A DNA stretch of 64,000 nt from Janibacter sp. HTCC2649 (GTDB lineage: Bacteria > Actinomycetota > Actinomycetes > Actinomycetales > Dermatophilaceae), in assembly GCF_000152705.1 (NCBI RefSeq), contig NZ_CH672413.1, positions 1 through 64,000 on the forward strand. Direction: 5' to 3'. Below are positions 26,359 to 34,000 of the stretch, piece after piece. The notes under the pieces were generated by a model that saw only the letters and a program-made list of their open reading frames with translations, was not told the origin of the DNA and ran no database searches. The first letter of the stretch is position 1. Every line of letters starts with the position of its first letter. A program made the position numbers and the translations under genes.

Positions 26359-28971
26359 GTGAAGCGCGCCTACGTGCTTGTCGGAGTGAGCCGCACCGGT
26401 CGACTGCGGCCGCTTCCGGCGGTCATGGGGGGCTTGAGCGCGATGCGCGGCTGGATCCGTGCCCAGGGTGTGCCCGACGAGCTCATCACCTGTCTCGACG
26501 ACTCCGACGGCGGGATCGTCGACGCCGCCAGTGTCTTCGGGGCCGTCAGGGCGTTTGCGGACAGCCGAACCATCGAGCAGCTCACCGTCTACTTCTGTGG
26601 GCATGGTGTGGTCAACGACGGCAGTGAGTTGTGGTTGCTCTCTGGCGCGCCCGACGATCCGAGCGAGGCCGTCAATGTGGCCAAGTCGGTGCGTCTGGCG
26701 GAGCGCGGAGTCATTCCCCACGTCGTGTTGCTCTCCGATGCGTGCCGCAGCCCCGCAGCCTCGCTGCAGTTCGGCGAGGTGACTGGATCCTCCGTCTTCC
26801 CCAACCCGGTCACGGCTGGTTCGCGCAAAGTGGATGTGTTCTATGCGACGCGCGTGGGTGAGAACGCGCATCAGGTGAGTGAGAAGGAAGCCACCGCCGC
26901 GGTGGGGCAGGCCGCCAGGACGTTCCGCGCGGTGTGGTCCGAAGTCGTTGCCGAGGCACTCAGCGGCGCTCACCCCGGGCTGCTCGAACCACTGAGTGCC
27001 AGCGAGAGCGAGATCGACGTCGTGCGTCCCTGGGCGTTGCACCGTGCGCTGCCAGACCTCCTCTCACTCAGACTCAGAGAGCTGGGGGCCGCCGGTCAAG
27101 TGACGCAGTCGCCCGAGAGTCGCATCACGTCGGACCCCCAGGGCGTCTGGTTGTCACAGGTGCCGCACGCTCGCGCTGGGCAGCCCCCGTGGCGTGGCGA
27201 AGGCCCCTCTGGCGGGGACGACCTCGGGCCAGGTGGAGGTGGGCAGCCAGCGGGCGACGGAGACATCACGCCCACGCGACCACGACGCAATCGCGGACGC
27301 AATCGCAGATGGCAACCCGGACAGAAGGGCGAGCTCGACGGACTGGCCACGTTGGATCCCGCCGAGGGCCTCGCCCGGAGTGCCGCGGCTCAGCTGGTGA
27401 CGGCGGCGGCCCACAGCGGCGATGCGGACGTCACGTGCGTGCGATTGCGGGAGGACACCGAACCGGAACTGGTCCCACTGACAGTGGTTCTGCGCACCGA
27501 GAGCGCAATGGTTGTGACGACGGGTGGGCTCTCGCTGCTCCTGCCGATGACGAGCGACCATCGCTGCACCGTGACCATGGACGGTGACGCGGTGGTCGAC
27601 GTCCGGTGGCACTCACCGCGGCCGTCGGACCCGGCGACGCGACAGGACGACCTCAGGTGGCGATCCATGGTCGCGAGCCGCACTCGGTTCGGCCTGCACT
27701 GGCTGACCGACCCCGAGGACGCGATAGCTGCGGCGGTGTCGTGCTGGGACGGCGACCTGTCCATCCCGATCTACGTCGCCTACGGACTCGTCCAGGAGGG
27801 CCACCGGTCGTGGGTTCCCACCCTGCTCGAGAGGTTGCGGGAGCAGGGCTTGCCGGTTCCCTACGACGTGGCGCTGCTGGCCGAAGACTTCTCACACCAC
27901 GACGGCCCAGCGGTTCCTGCGCTCGCCCAGGGGTGGTCGCTCCTGGGCGCTGACGGCATCGCGCCGGCGCCCGCAGTCCCGAGTCGGCGCCCGTCGCTCT
28001 GGACGGCTTTCCGCACACCTTCGGGCGATCCACTCGGGCAACTGCTCGCCCACCTGAAACCCGATCCACAGGAGAAGACCATGCGCACGCTAGTCCTCAT
28101 CCACGGTCGTTCACAGCAGGGCAAGGACAGCAAGGCACTGAAGGGGGAGTGGCTCGATGCCCTGCACGAGGGTCTGCGCGCTGCCGGCTCGGACGCCACT
28201 GTGCCGGCCGACAAGGTGCGCTTCCCCTACTACGGCGACACCCTGGATGACCTGGTCAGGGACGGCGGTGACGAGGCCGCAGAGGTGATCATCCAGTCGG
28301 CGGGTGAACCGAACGCCGTGGAGCAGGAGTTCATCGCGGCCGTCATCAGTGAGGTCGTCGAAACGATCGGGCTGGGCGAGGACGACATTCGCGCTCACGC
28401 CGTTCACGGTGATGTCGTCGAGCAGGGCGTGCAGAACTGGCCCTGGGTGCTGGCCGCGTTGAGGGCACTGGAGAGCGTGCCCGGCCTGGGCGGCGCGAGC
28501 CTCGCGCTGGCCACGCGTGACGTCTACGCCTACCTGCGCAATCCGGGAATCCAGACCGTGATCGAGAGCGGCGTGCGGCAGGCCTTCGACCAGGAGACGG
28601 AGTGTGTCGTCGTCGGGCACTCGCTCGGTTCGGTCGTGGCCTATGACGTGCTCAAGCGGCGGGCCCAGTCGGAGGGGTGGATCGTCCCCACGTTCATCAC
28701 CCTGGGAAGCCCGCTGGCGGTGCGGACCATCGTCGATGCACTGGCGCCGATATCAACGCCGCCGGGTGTCAAGCAGTGGTTCAACGCCCATGACTCACGA
28801 GATGTGGTGGCCCTTCATCCCCTGGACGCCCGACACTTCCCGGTGACTCCGGACATCGAGAACGTCGAGGTCACCAACCCCACCCCGAACCGCCACGGAA
28901 TCTCGGGCTACCTCAGCGACCCGACGGTCGCGCTGCGGATCCTTCGAGCGCTGACCGAGCCCACGACCTGA
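26359..28971 (+). CDS. caspase-like protease fused to an alpha/beta hydrolase
   Basis: An 870-residue fusion. Residues 1-230 resemble a peptidase C14 (caspase/metacaspase) domain with the dyad His82 (VYFCGHGVV) and Cys129 (LLSDACRSP). The middle (about 250-570) is a Pro/Arg-rich linker followed by an unassigned region. From residue 575 an alpha/beta hydrolase begins (MRTLVLIHGRSQQGK) with the nucleophile Ser755 in VVGHSLGSVV. GTG 26359 is chosen for TAGCGT seven bases upstream; ATG 26335 is an in-frame alternative adding eight residues. The hydrolase Met at 28081 has its own AGGAGAAG ribosome-binding site, so a 296-residue hydrolase could also be made alone. Divergent from the CHAT gene, 88 bases apart. 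Confidence 0.8.
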   Translation: MKRAYVLVGVSRTGRLRPLPAVMGGLSAMRGWIRAQGVPDELITCLDDSDGGIVDAASVFGAVRAFADSRTIEQLTVYFCGHGVVNDGSELWLLSGAPDDPSEAVNVAKSVRLAERGVIPHVVLLSDACRSPAASLQFGEVTGSSVFPNPVTAGSRKVDVFYATRVGENAHQVSEKEATAAVGQAARTFRAVWSEVVAEALSGAHPGLLEPLSASESEIDVVRPWALHRALPDLLSLRLRELGAAGQVTQSPESRITSDPQGVWLSQVPHARAGQPPWRGEGPSGGDDLGPGGGGQPAGDGDITPTRPRRNRGRNRRWQPGQKGELDGLATLDPAEGLARSAAAQLVTAAAHSGDADVTCVRLREDTEPELVPLTVVLRTESAMVVTTGGLSLLLPMTSDHRCTVTMDGDAVVDVRWHSPRPSDPATRQDDLRWRSMVASRTRFGLHWLTDPEDAIAAAVSCWDGDLSIPIYVAYGLVQEGHRSWVPTLLERLREQGLPVPYDVALLAEDFSHHDGPAVPALAQGWSLLGADGIAPAPAVPSRRPSLWTAFRTPSGDPLGQLLAHLKPDPQEKTMRTLVLIHGRSQQGKDSKALKGEWLDALHEGLRAAGSDATVPADKVRFPYYGDTLDDLVRDGGDEAAEVIIQSAGEPNAVEQEFIAAVISEVVETIGLGEDDIRAHAVHGDVVEQGVQNWPWVLAALRALESVPGLGGASLALATRDVYAYLRNPGIQTVIESGVRQAFDQETECVVVGHSLGSVVAYDVLKRRAQSEGWIVPTFITLGSPLAVRTIVDALAPISTPPGVKQWFNAHDSRDVVALHPLDARHFPVTPDIENVEVTNPTPNRHGISGYLSDPTVALRILRALTEPTT

Positions 28972-29131
28972 GCCGTTCAAGGCCATCCGGTATGCCGTTC
29001 GCTCACCGTGCGCGGGCGGGTACGCGCGCGTTGTGGGGCCTGAAACAGGGGCGACACGCCGACGGCACGCACGGACACGCGGAAGTTGCCGGATGGGCTT
29101 GCGGCGTGTGTCACAGCGGCGCATACTGGCT

Positions 29132-29235
29132 ACTACATCTAGTGGTTACACGGATGTAGTTCATCCACATGTGGTTCACAGGGGCGGGGCACTTCTCCAC
29201 ACGTTGTCCCCAGTTCGTCCCCAGAGTTGTCCCCA
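29132..29235 (+). promoter_or_regulatory. nrdR promoter region: NrdR-box candidate and phased TTGTCCCCA repeats
   Basis: ACTACATCTAGTGG (29132-29145) resembles NrdR-boxes, and CTACATC/GATGTAG (29133-29159) forms an inverted repeat. Downstream are DnaA-box-like nonamers: TCATCCACA (29161), TTCTCCACA (29193), TTGTCCCCA (29204), TCGTCCCCA (29215) and TTGTCCCCA (29227). The last three are spaced 11-12 bases, about one helical turn. They precede nrdR by 35-110 bases. Binding proteins are inferred. Confidence 0.5.
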
Positions 29236-29270
29236 TTTCACGTCAATCCAGGCGCAAAGGAGTCGGTTTC

Positions 29271-29792
29271 ATGCACTGCCCGTTCTGCCGCCACACCGAC
29301 TCCCGCGTCATGGACTCGCGCGCCACCGACGACGGCTCCAGCATTCGCCGCCGCCGCCAGTGCCCCGAGTGCGGCAAGCGCTTCACCACTGTCGAGACCG
29401 CGGCGCTGTCCGTCGTCAAGCGGTCCGGAGCGGCCGAGCCGTTCAGTCGCGCCAAGGTCCTCGTCGGCGTCCGCAAGGCCTGTCAGGGCCGCCCGGTCAC
29501 CGAGGACCAGCTCGCCCTCCTCGCCCACCAGGTCGAGGAGAGCATCCGGGGGGCCGGACAGGCCGAGATCGACGCCCACGAGGTCGGCCTCGCCGTCCTC
29601 GAACCGCTGCGCCACCTCGACGAGGTCGCCTACCTGCGGTTCGCCAGCGTCTACCAGGCCTTCGACAACCTCGAGGACTTCGAGCAGGCGATCACCCTGC
29701 TGCGGGTCGAGCGCGATGAAGGCATGGGCGAGGAACCACGAAGGGGTATGCCGGCCGGCGGCCAGGGCGCTTCTGTCGCCCCGCCGGACTGA
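29271..29792 (+). CDS. nrdR: ribonucleotide-reductase transcriptional repressor NrdR
   Basis: Zinc-ribbon and ATP-cone repressor of ribonucleotide-reductase genes. The 173-residue protein begins with the zinc ribbon CPFC / CPEC ([17 protein letters not shown] onward) and continues with the ATP-cone ([29 protein letters not shown]). The C-terminal 25 residues ([14 protein letters not shown]) extend past the usual domain and are low-complexity. ATG 29271 follows AAAGGAG. It is 168 bases upstream of nrdJ, its expected target. Confidence 0.97.
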   Translation: MHCPFCRHTDSRVMDSRATDDGSSIRRRRQCPECGKRFTTVETAALSVVKRSGAAEPFSRAKVLVGVRKACQGRPVTEDQLALLAHQVEESIRGAGQAEIDAHEVGLAVLEPLRHLDEVAYLRFASVYQAFDNLEDFEQAITLLRVERDEGMGEEPRRGMPAGGQGASVAPPD

Positions 29793-29877
29793 CAGGGCCT
29801 ACCGCGTCACCGCAGCACACGGCATACCCAGAAAACACAGCACTTCTGTCGCTCACAGCGACCACCTCGCACCACCC

Positions 29878-29894
29878 GACCACTGTCAGTGGTC
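29878..29894. promoter_or_regulatory. perfect palindrome upstream of nrdJ
   Basis: GACCACTG-T-CAGTGGTC: eight-base arms around one base, 66 bases before the nrdJ start. Its form is compatible with a dimeric repressor site. No cobalamin-riboswitch consensus is visible in the same leader. The regulator is unknown. Confidence 0.4.
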
Positions 29895-29960
29895 ACCGCA
29901 AGAATTGATGCAGTTCATACGAACGCCCGGGATGAGCCGGGCAGAAGAGGGAGTCAGGCA

Positions 29961-32924
29961 ATGACGGAGACCGCCGGCCGTACAGGGGCACGTAAGGCCA
30001 CGAAGGGCAAGGGTGTCGTTGTCGAGCGCATCTTCACCACGCCCGGTGTGCACCCCTATGACGCGGTGACCTGGGAGAAGCGCGACGTCGTCCAGCAGAA
30101 CTGGAAGACCGGCGAGACGATCTTCGAGCAGCGCGGGGTCGAGTTCCCCGACTTCTGGAGTGTCAACGCCTCCACGATCGTCACGACGAAGTACTTCCGT
30201 GGCGCCGTCGGTACCGAGGCGCGCGAGACCGGGCTCAAGCAACTCATCGACCGCGTCGTCCTCACCTACGTCAAGGCGGGCAAGGAGCACGACTACTTCT
30301 CCTCCGACGAGGACGCCGAGCTGTTCGAGCACGAGCTGACCTACGCCCTGCTCCACCAGGTCTTCAGCTTCAACTCCCCGGTCTGGTTCAACGTCGGCAC
30401 GGCCTCGCCGCAGCAGGTTTCGGCCTGCTTCATCCTCGCCGTCGACGACTCGATGGACTCCATCCTCAACTGGTACAAGGAGGAGGGCTTCATCTTCAAG
30501 GGCGGCTCGGGCGCAGGTCTCAACCTGTCGCGCATCCGCTCCTCCAAGGAGCTCCTCTCCTCCGGTGGCACGGCCTCGGGCCCGGTGTCGTTCATGCGTG
30601 GCGCCGACGCGTCCGCGGGAACGATCAAGTCCGGTGGCGCGACCCGTCGTGCGGCCAAGATGGTCGTCCTCGACGTGGACCACCCCGACATCGTCGAGTT
30701 CGTCGAGACCAAGGCGCGTGAGGAAGACAAGATTCGCGCGCTGCGTGACGCCGGCTTCGACATGGACCTGGGCGGCAAGGACATCGTGTCCGTGCAGTAC
30801 CAGAACGCCAACAACTCGGTGCGCGTCAACGACGAGTTCATGCGCGCCGTCGAGGAGGGCACCGAGTTCGGTCTGAAGTCGCGTGGCGATGGTTCGGTCA
30901 TCGAGACCATCGACGCCCGCGAGCTCATGGGCAAGATCGCCAAGGCCGCGTGGGAGTGCGCCGACCCGGGCATCCAGTACGACGACACCATCAACGACTG
31001 GCACACCAACCCGGAGACCGGCCGCATCACCGCGTCCAACCCCTGCTCCGAGTACATGTCGCTCGACAACTCCTCGTGCAACCTGGCCTCGCTCAACCTG
31101 CTCAAGTTCCTCAAGGACGACGACACGTTCGACGTCGTGAAGTTCCAGCAGGTCGCCGAGCTCGTCATCACAGCCATGGACATCTCGATCTGCTTCGCGG
31201 ACTTCCCGACCGAGCCAATCGCCAAGACCACGCGTGACTACCGCCAGCTCGGCATCGGCTACGCCAACCTCGGTGCGCTGCTCATGGCGACCGGCCACGG
31301 CTACGACTCCGACGGTGGCCGCGCGCTGGCCGCGTCGATCACCTCGCTGCTCACGGGTGCTGCCTACAAGCGTTCCGCCGAGATCGCCGGTGTCGTCGGC
31401 CCGTATGCCGGGTATGCCCGCAACGCGGACGCGCACAAGCGGGTCATGCGCAAGCACGCCTCGGCCAACGACTCGATCCGCACCATGCAGACGATGGACA
31501 AGGACATCCACCGCGCGGCGACGAAGGCGTGGGACGCCGTCGTCAAGGTGGGGGAGAAGAACGGCTACCGCAACGCCCAGGCGTCGGTGCTCGCCCCGAC
31601 CGGCACCATCGGCTTCATGATGGACTGCGACACGACCGGCATCGAGCCGGACTTCTCGCTCGTCAAGTTCAAGAAGCTCGTCGGTGGCGGCTCGATGCAG
31701 ATCGTCAACCTCACCATCCCGCGTGCCCTGCGCAAGCTCGGCTACACGGAGGAGACGGTCGAGGCAATCGTCGAGTTCATCGCCGACAAGGGGCACGTCA
31801 TTGACGCGCCCGGACTCAAGACCGAGCACTACGAGATCTTCGACACCGCCATGGGCGCGCGCTCCATCTCGGCCATGGGTCACGTCCGGATGATGGCGGC
31901 CACGCAGCCGTTCCTCTCCGGCGCGATCTCCAAGACGGTCAACCTGCCCGAGGACGCCTCGGTCGAGGAGATCCAGGACGTCTACATGCAGGGCTGGAAG
32001 ATGGGCCTCAAGGCGCTCGCGGTCTACCGCGACTCCTGCAAGGTCGGTCAGCCGCTCTCCGACGGTGGCTCCACCGCGAAGGACGCTGCCACCGACAAGG
32101 CTGCTGGCGTTGCCGCTGCGGCTGCCGGTCCGGCGCAGGTCGTCGAGAAGGTCGTCTACCGCCCGACGCGTGAGCGTCTGCCGAAGCGTCGCTGCTCGCA
32201 GACGACGTCGTTCGCCATCGGTGGCGCCGAGGGTTACCTGACCGCTGGCACGTACGCCGATGGTCGCCTCGGTGAGGTCTTCCTCAAGTTCGGCAAGCAG
32301 GGTTCGACGCTCGCCGGTGTCATGGACGCGTTCTCCATCGCGGTGTCCGTCGGTCTGCAGTACGGCGTGCCGCTCGAGACCTTCGTCGAGAAGTACTCGA
32401 ACATGCGCTTCGAACCGGCCGGCATGACCGACGACCAGGACATCCGGATGGGCCAGTCGCTCGTCGACTACGTCTTCCGCCGCCTGGCGCTGGACCACCT
32501 CGACTTCGAGACCCGTTCGTTCATGGGCATCCACACCGCCGAAGAGCGTCAGCGTCAGCTCGAGACGGGCTCCTACGCCCCGTCGACGGTCGAGGGTGAC
32601 GACACCGAGGCACTCGAGGACGAGATCGAGTCGTACTCGCAAGGTGTCGGTGCGACCTCGCCGAAGAAGACGGCAGAGGTGGCACCCAAGGGTGACTCGC
32701 CGGCTGTCGACACGGAGGACCACTCGATCGAGGACAAGTCCGGTGCCGGTGCGGCTTCGGCTCGCGAGGTCTCGGGTGACATCCACTCGTCGGCCGAGCT
32801 CATGGAGAAGTTCCAGGGTGTGTCTGCGGACGCGCCGATGTGCATGACCTGCGGCACGAAGATGCGCCCGGCTGGTTCGTGCTACGTCTGCGAAGGCTGC
32901 GGAAGCACCAGCGGCTGCAGCTGA
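29961..32924 (+). CDS. nrdJ: vitamin B12-dependent ribonucleoside-diphosphate reductase (class II)
   Basis: Reduces ribonucleotides to deoxyribonucleotides using adenosylcobalamin. The 987-residue length and motifs fit the NrdJ subclass. These are SPVWFNVGTASPQQVSACF (active-site region), FKGGSGAGLNLSRIRSS, the NPCSEYMSLDNSSCNLASLNL active-site cysteine block, and APTGTIGFMMDCDTTGIEPDF. A C-terminal zinc-like Cys cluster CMTCGTKM...CYVCEGCG follows. ATG 29961 is selected because GAGGGAG precedes it; the 24 codons upstream in frame are not conserved-looking. A class II enzyme suggests B12 synthesis or uptake in the organism. A strong terminator follows. Confidence 0.96.
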   Translation: MTETAGRTGARKATKGKGVVVERIFTTPGVHPYDAVTWEKRDVVQQNWKTGETIFEQRGVEFPDFWSVNASTIVTTKYFRGAVGTEARETGLKQLIDRVVLTYVKAGKEHDYFSSDEDAELFEHELTYALLHQVFSFNSPVWFNVGTASPQQVSACFILAVDDSMDSILNWYKEEGFIFKGGSGAGLNLSRIRSSKELLSSGGTASGPVSFMRGADASAGTIKSGGATRRAAKMVVLDVDHPDIVEFVETKAREEDKIRALRDAGFDMDLGGKDIVSVQYQNANNSVRVNDEFMRAVEEGTEFGLKSRGDGSVIETIDARELMGKIAKAAWECADPGIQYDDTINDWHTNPETGRITASNPCSEYMSLDNSSCNLASLNLLKFLKDDDTFDVVKFQQVAELVITAMDISICFADFPTEPIAKTTRDYRQLGIGYANLGALLMATGHGYDSDGGRALAASITSLLTGAAYKRSAEIAGVVGPYAGYARNADAHKRVMRKHASANDSIRTMQTMDKDIHRAATKAWDAVVKVGEKNGYRNAQASVLAPTGTIGFMMDCDTTGIEPDFSLVKFKKLVGGGSMQIVNLTIPRALRKLGYTEETVEAIVEFIADKGHVIDAPGLKTEHYEIFDTAMGARSISAMGHVRMMAATQPFLSGAISKTVNLPEDASVEEIQDVYMQGWKMGLKALAVYRDSCKVGQPLSDGGSTAKDAATDKAAGVAAAAAGPAQVVEKVVYRPTRERLPKRRCSQTTSFAIGGAEGYLTAGTYADGRLGEVFLKFGKQGSTLAGVMDAFSIAVSVGLQYGVPLETFVEKYSNMRFEPAGMTDDQDIRMGQSLVDYVFRRLALDHLDFETRSFMGIHTAEERQRQLETGSYAPSTVEGDDTEALEDEIESYSQGVGATSPKKTAEVAPKGDSPAVDTEDHSIEDKSGAGAASAREVSGDIHSSAELMEKFQGVSADAPMCMTCGTKMRPAGSCYVCEGCGSTSGCS

Positions 32925-32941
32925 TCTGAGCAGTAGCTCGT

Positions 32942-32977
32942 AAGAACGGCCCCGAGGATTTCCTCGGGGCCGTTCTT
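32942..32977 (+). terminator. nrdJ terminator
   Basis: Perfect 16-base arms (AAGAACGGCCCCGAGG / CCTCGGGGCCGTTCTT) with an ATTT loop, 17 bases after the nrdJ stop. About 10 bases further is a short degenerate CGACGCT repeat (32988-33012). Confidence 0.9.
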
Positions 32978-33091
32978 CTTGCGCGCGTCGACGCTCGACG
33001 CTCGACGCTCGGCGCAAGGAGCCAGCGGCGGGGCGGGGGAGAAGAGGAGTGCGGGACAAGCCTGAGGGACGCGGAGAACTAAGGTGGCGGG

Positions 33092-33577
33092 GTGCATCCA
33101 TCAGCCGAAAGCGCGCTAGACCTCATCTCCACGCCGCGACCCCCGGCCAAGTTGCTCGACGCCAGTCGCGAGGCGTGGGATGAGCATGGCTACCCCCTGA
33201 CGTACGCGTGCTTCATGGCGCTCGTGGCTTTCGCCGACAAGTACGGCGACCAGGGGGCCGATGACGAGGCCGGCGTGGCCGTGATCCCGAGGCCACCGTC
33301 CGAGGTGATTATCTTGGCTGGTCGACGCCGCGGCGAAGAGGCGCTCGACATGCTCAACAGCCTGTTCACACGCGTCCGCGAGGCCGACCGCGCGCGCACC
33401 CAGGAACTGGCTCCAGGCCCCTCGTTGGAGGACTTGGACAAGAACTACAAGGGGAACGCCTCGTACCTGATGGCCTACATCGTGGGATCGGGAGTGGAGG
33501 CCCTGGTGGAAGAAGGCCAGGATGCCGAGCGAGTTCTCGAGTCGGTGGCGCAATTCCTCGAGGAGCTTTCGGGCTAA
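33092..33577 (+). CDS. hypothetical soluble protein
   Basis: A 161-residue acidic, helix-rich protein that I do not recognise. Features: an N-terminal SAESALDLISTPRPPAKLLDA, a conserved-looking YACFMALVAFADKYGD helix, a proline turn VIPRPPSEVIIL, and a C-terminal SGVEALVEEGQDAERVLESVAQFLEELSG helix. No signal peptide or membrane segment. TAAGGT six bases before the GTG start is consistent with a leaderless mRNA. It is the last gene with typical host composition before the island. Confidence 0.6.
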   Translation: MHPSAESALDLISTPRPPAKLLDASREAWDEHGYPLTYACFMALVAFADKYGDQGADDEAGVAVIPRPPSEVIILAGRRRGEEALDMLNSLFTRVREADRARTQELAPGPSLEDLDKNYKGNASYLMAYIVGSGVEALVEEGQDAERVLESVAQFLEELSG

Positions 33578-34000
33578 CCAGCCGTCGATCTACCGTTCGG
33601 CGCGAATCCGTGCAAGCGCCCCAAGCACATTGTGCGATCGAAAGCCAAGACGGGTCTGCCGGCCGCAGCCGAGGTGCTGATCTCCCGGAAGCATCCCCCG
33701 GCTGCAGTTGATCAAGCGCAAACGCGAAGCGGTAGCCCGGAAGTGCGGGCCACCGCTTCACGTTTTGAGGCGTTCCCCTTTTCCGGGGATGAGTCAGTCT
33801 CTCGTTTCAGCTTCCAGACGATCGAGCCCGACGTGCTTACATAGGGTCCGCATGTGAGGGCCTCGTTGCAGAATCAACCACACGCGCACGTCAGCTTGGG
33901 TATGTTGAGGTATCAAGAGCCATCCTGAGCCATCACATGACGCAATCTCTGATTTCGACTCAGCGTCGCTGAGGAGCTCTTCTCGACTCAAGGGGCAGCG
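33578..34000. other. left edge of the genomic island, with a terminator
   Basis: No credible gene. A hairpin at 33726-33759 (GAAGCGGT-A-GCCCG / CGGGC-C-ACCGCTTC, followed by CACGTTTTG) looks like an intrinsic terminator. GC drops noticeably from about 33.8 kb onward. I looked for a tRNA or an integrase attachment repeat and saw none. AAGGGG lies five bases before the TTG start of the next gene at 34001. Confidence 0.55.

Noticed and set aside
29793-29960. Cobalamin riboswitch before the B12-dependent reductase
   Set aside because: None of the conserved cobalamin aptamer blocks (such as GCCACTG) is present; only a short palindrome is seen.
29886-33101. 1071-codon open frame opposite nrdJ
   Set aside because: Shadow of nrdJ, compositionally biased and without any recognisable domain.
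33578-34000. tRNA gene or att site at the island edge
   Set aside because: No cloverleaf or TTCGANNC T-loop was found, and no direct repeat matched the other edge; no integrase gene is nearby.
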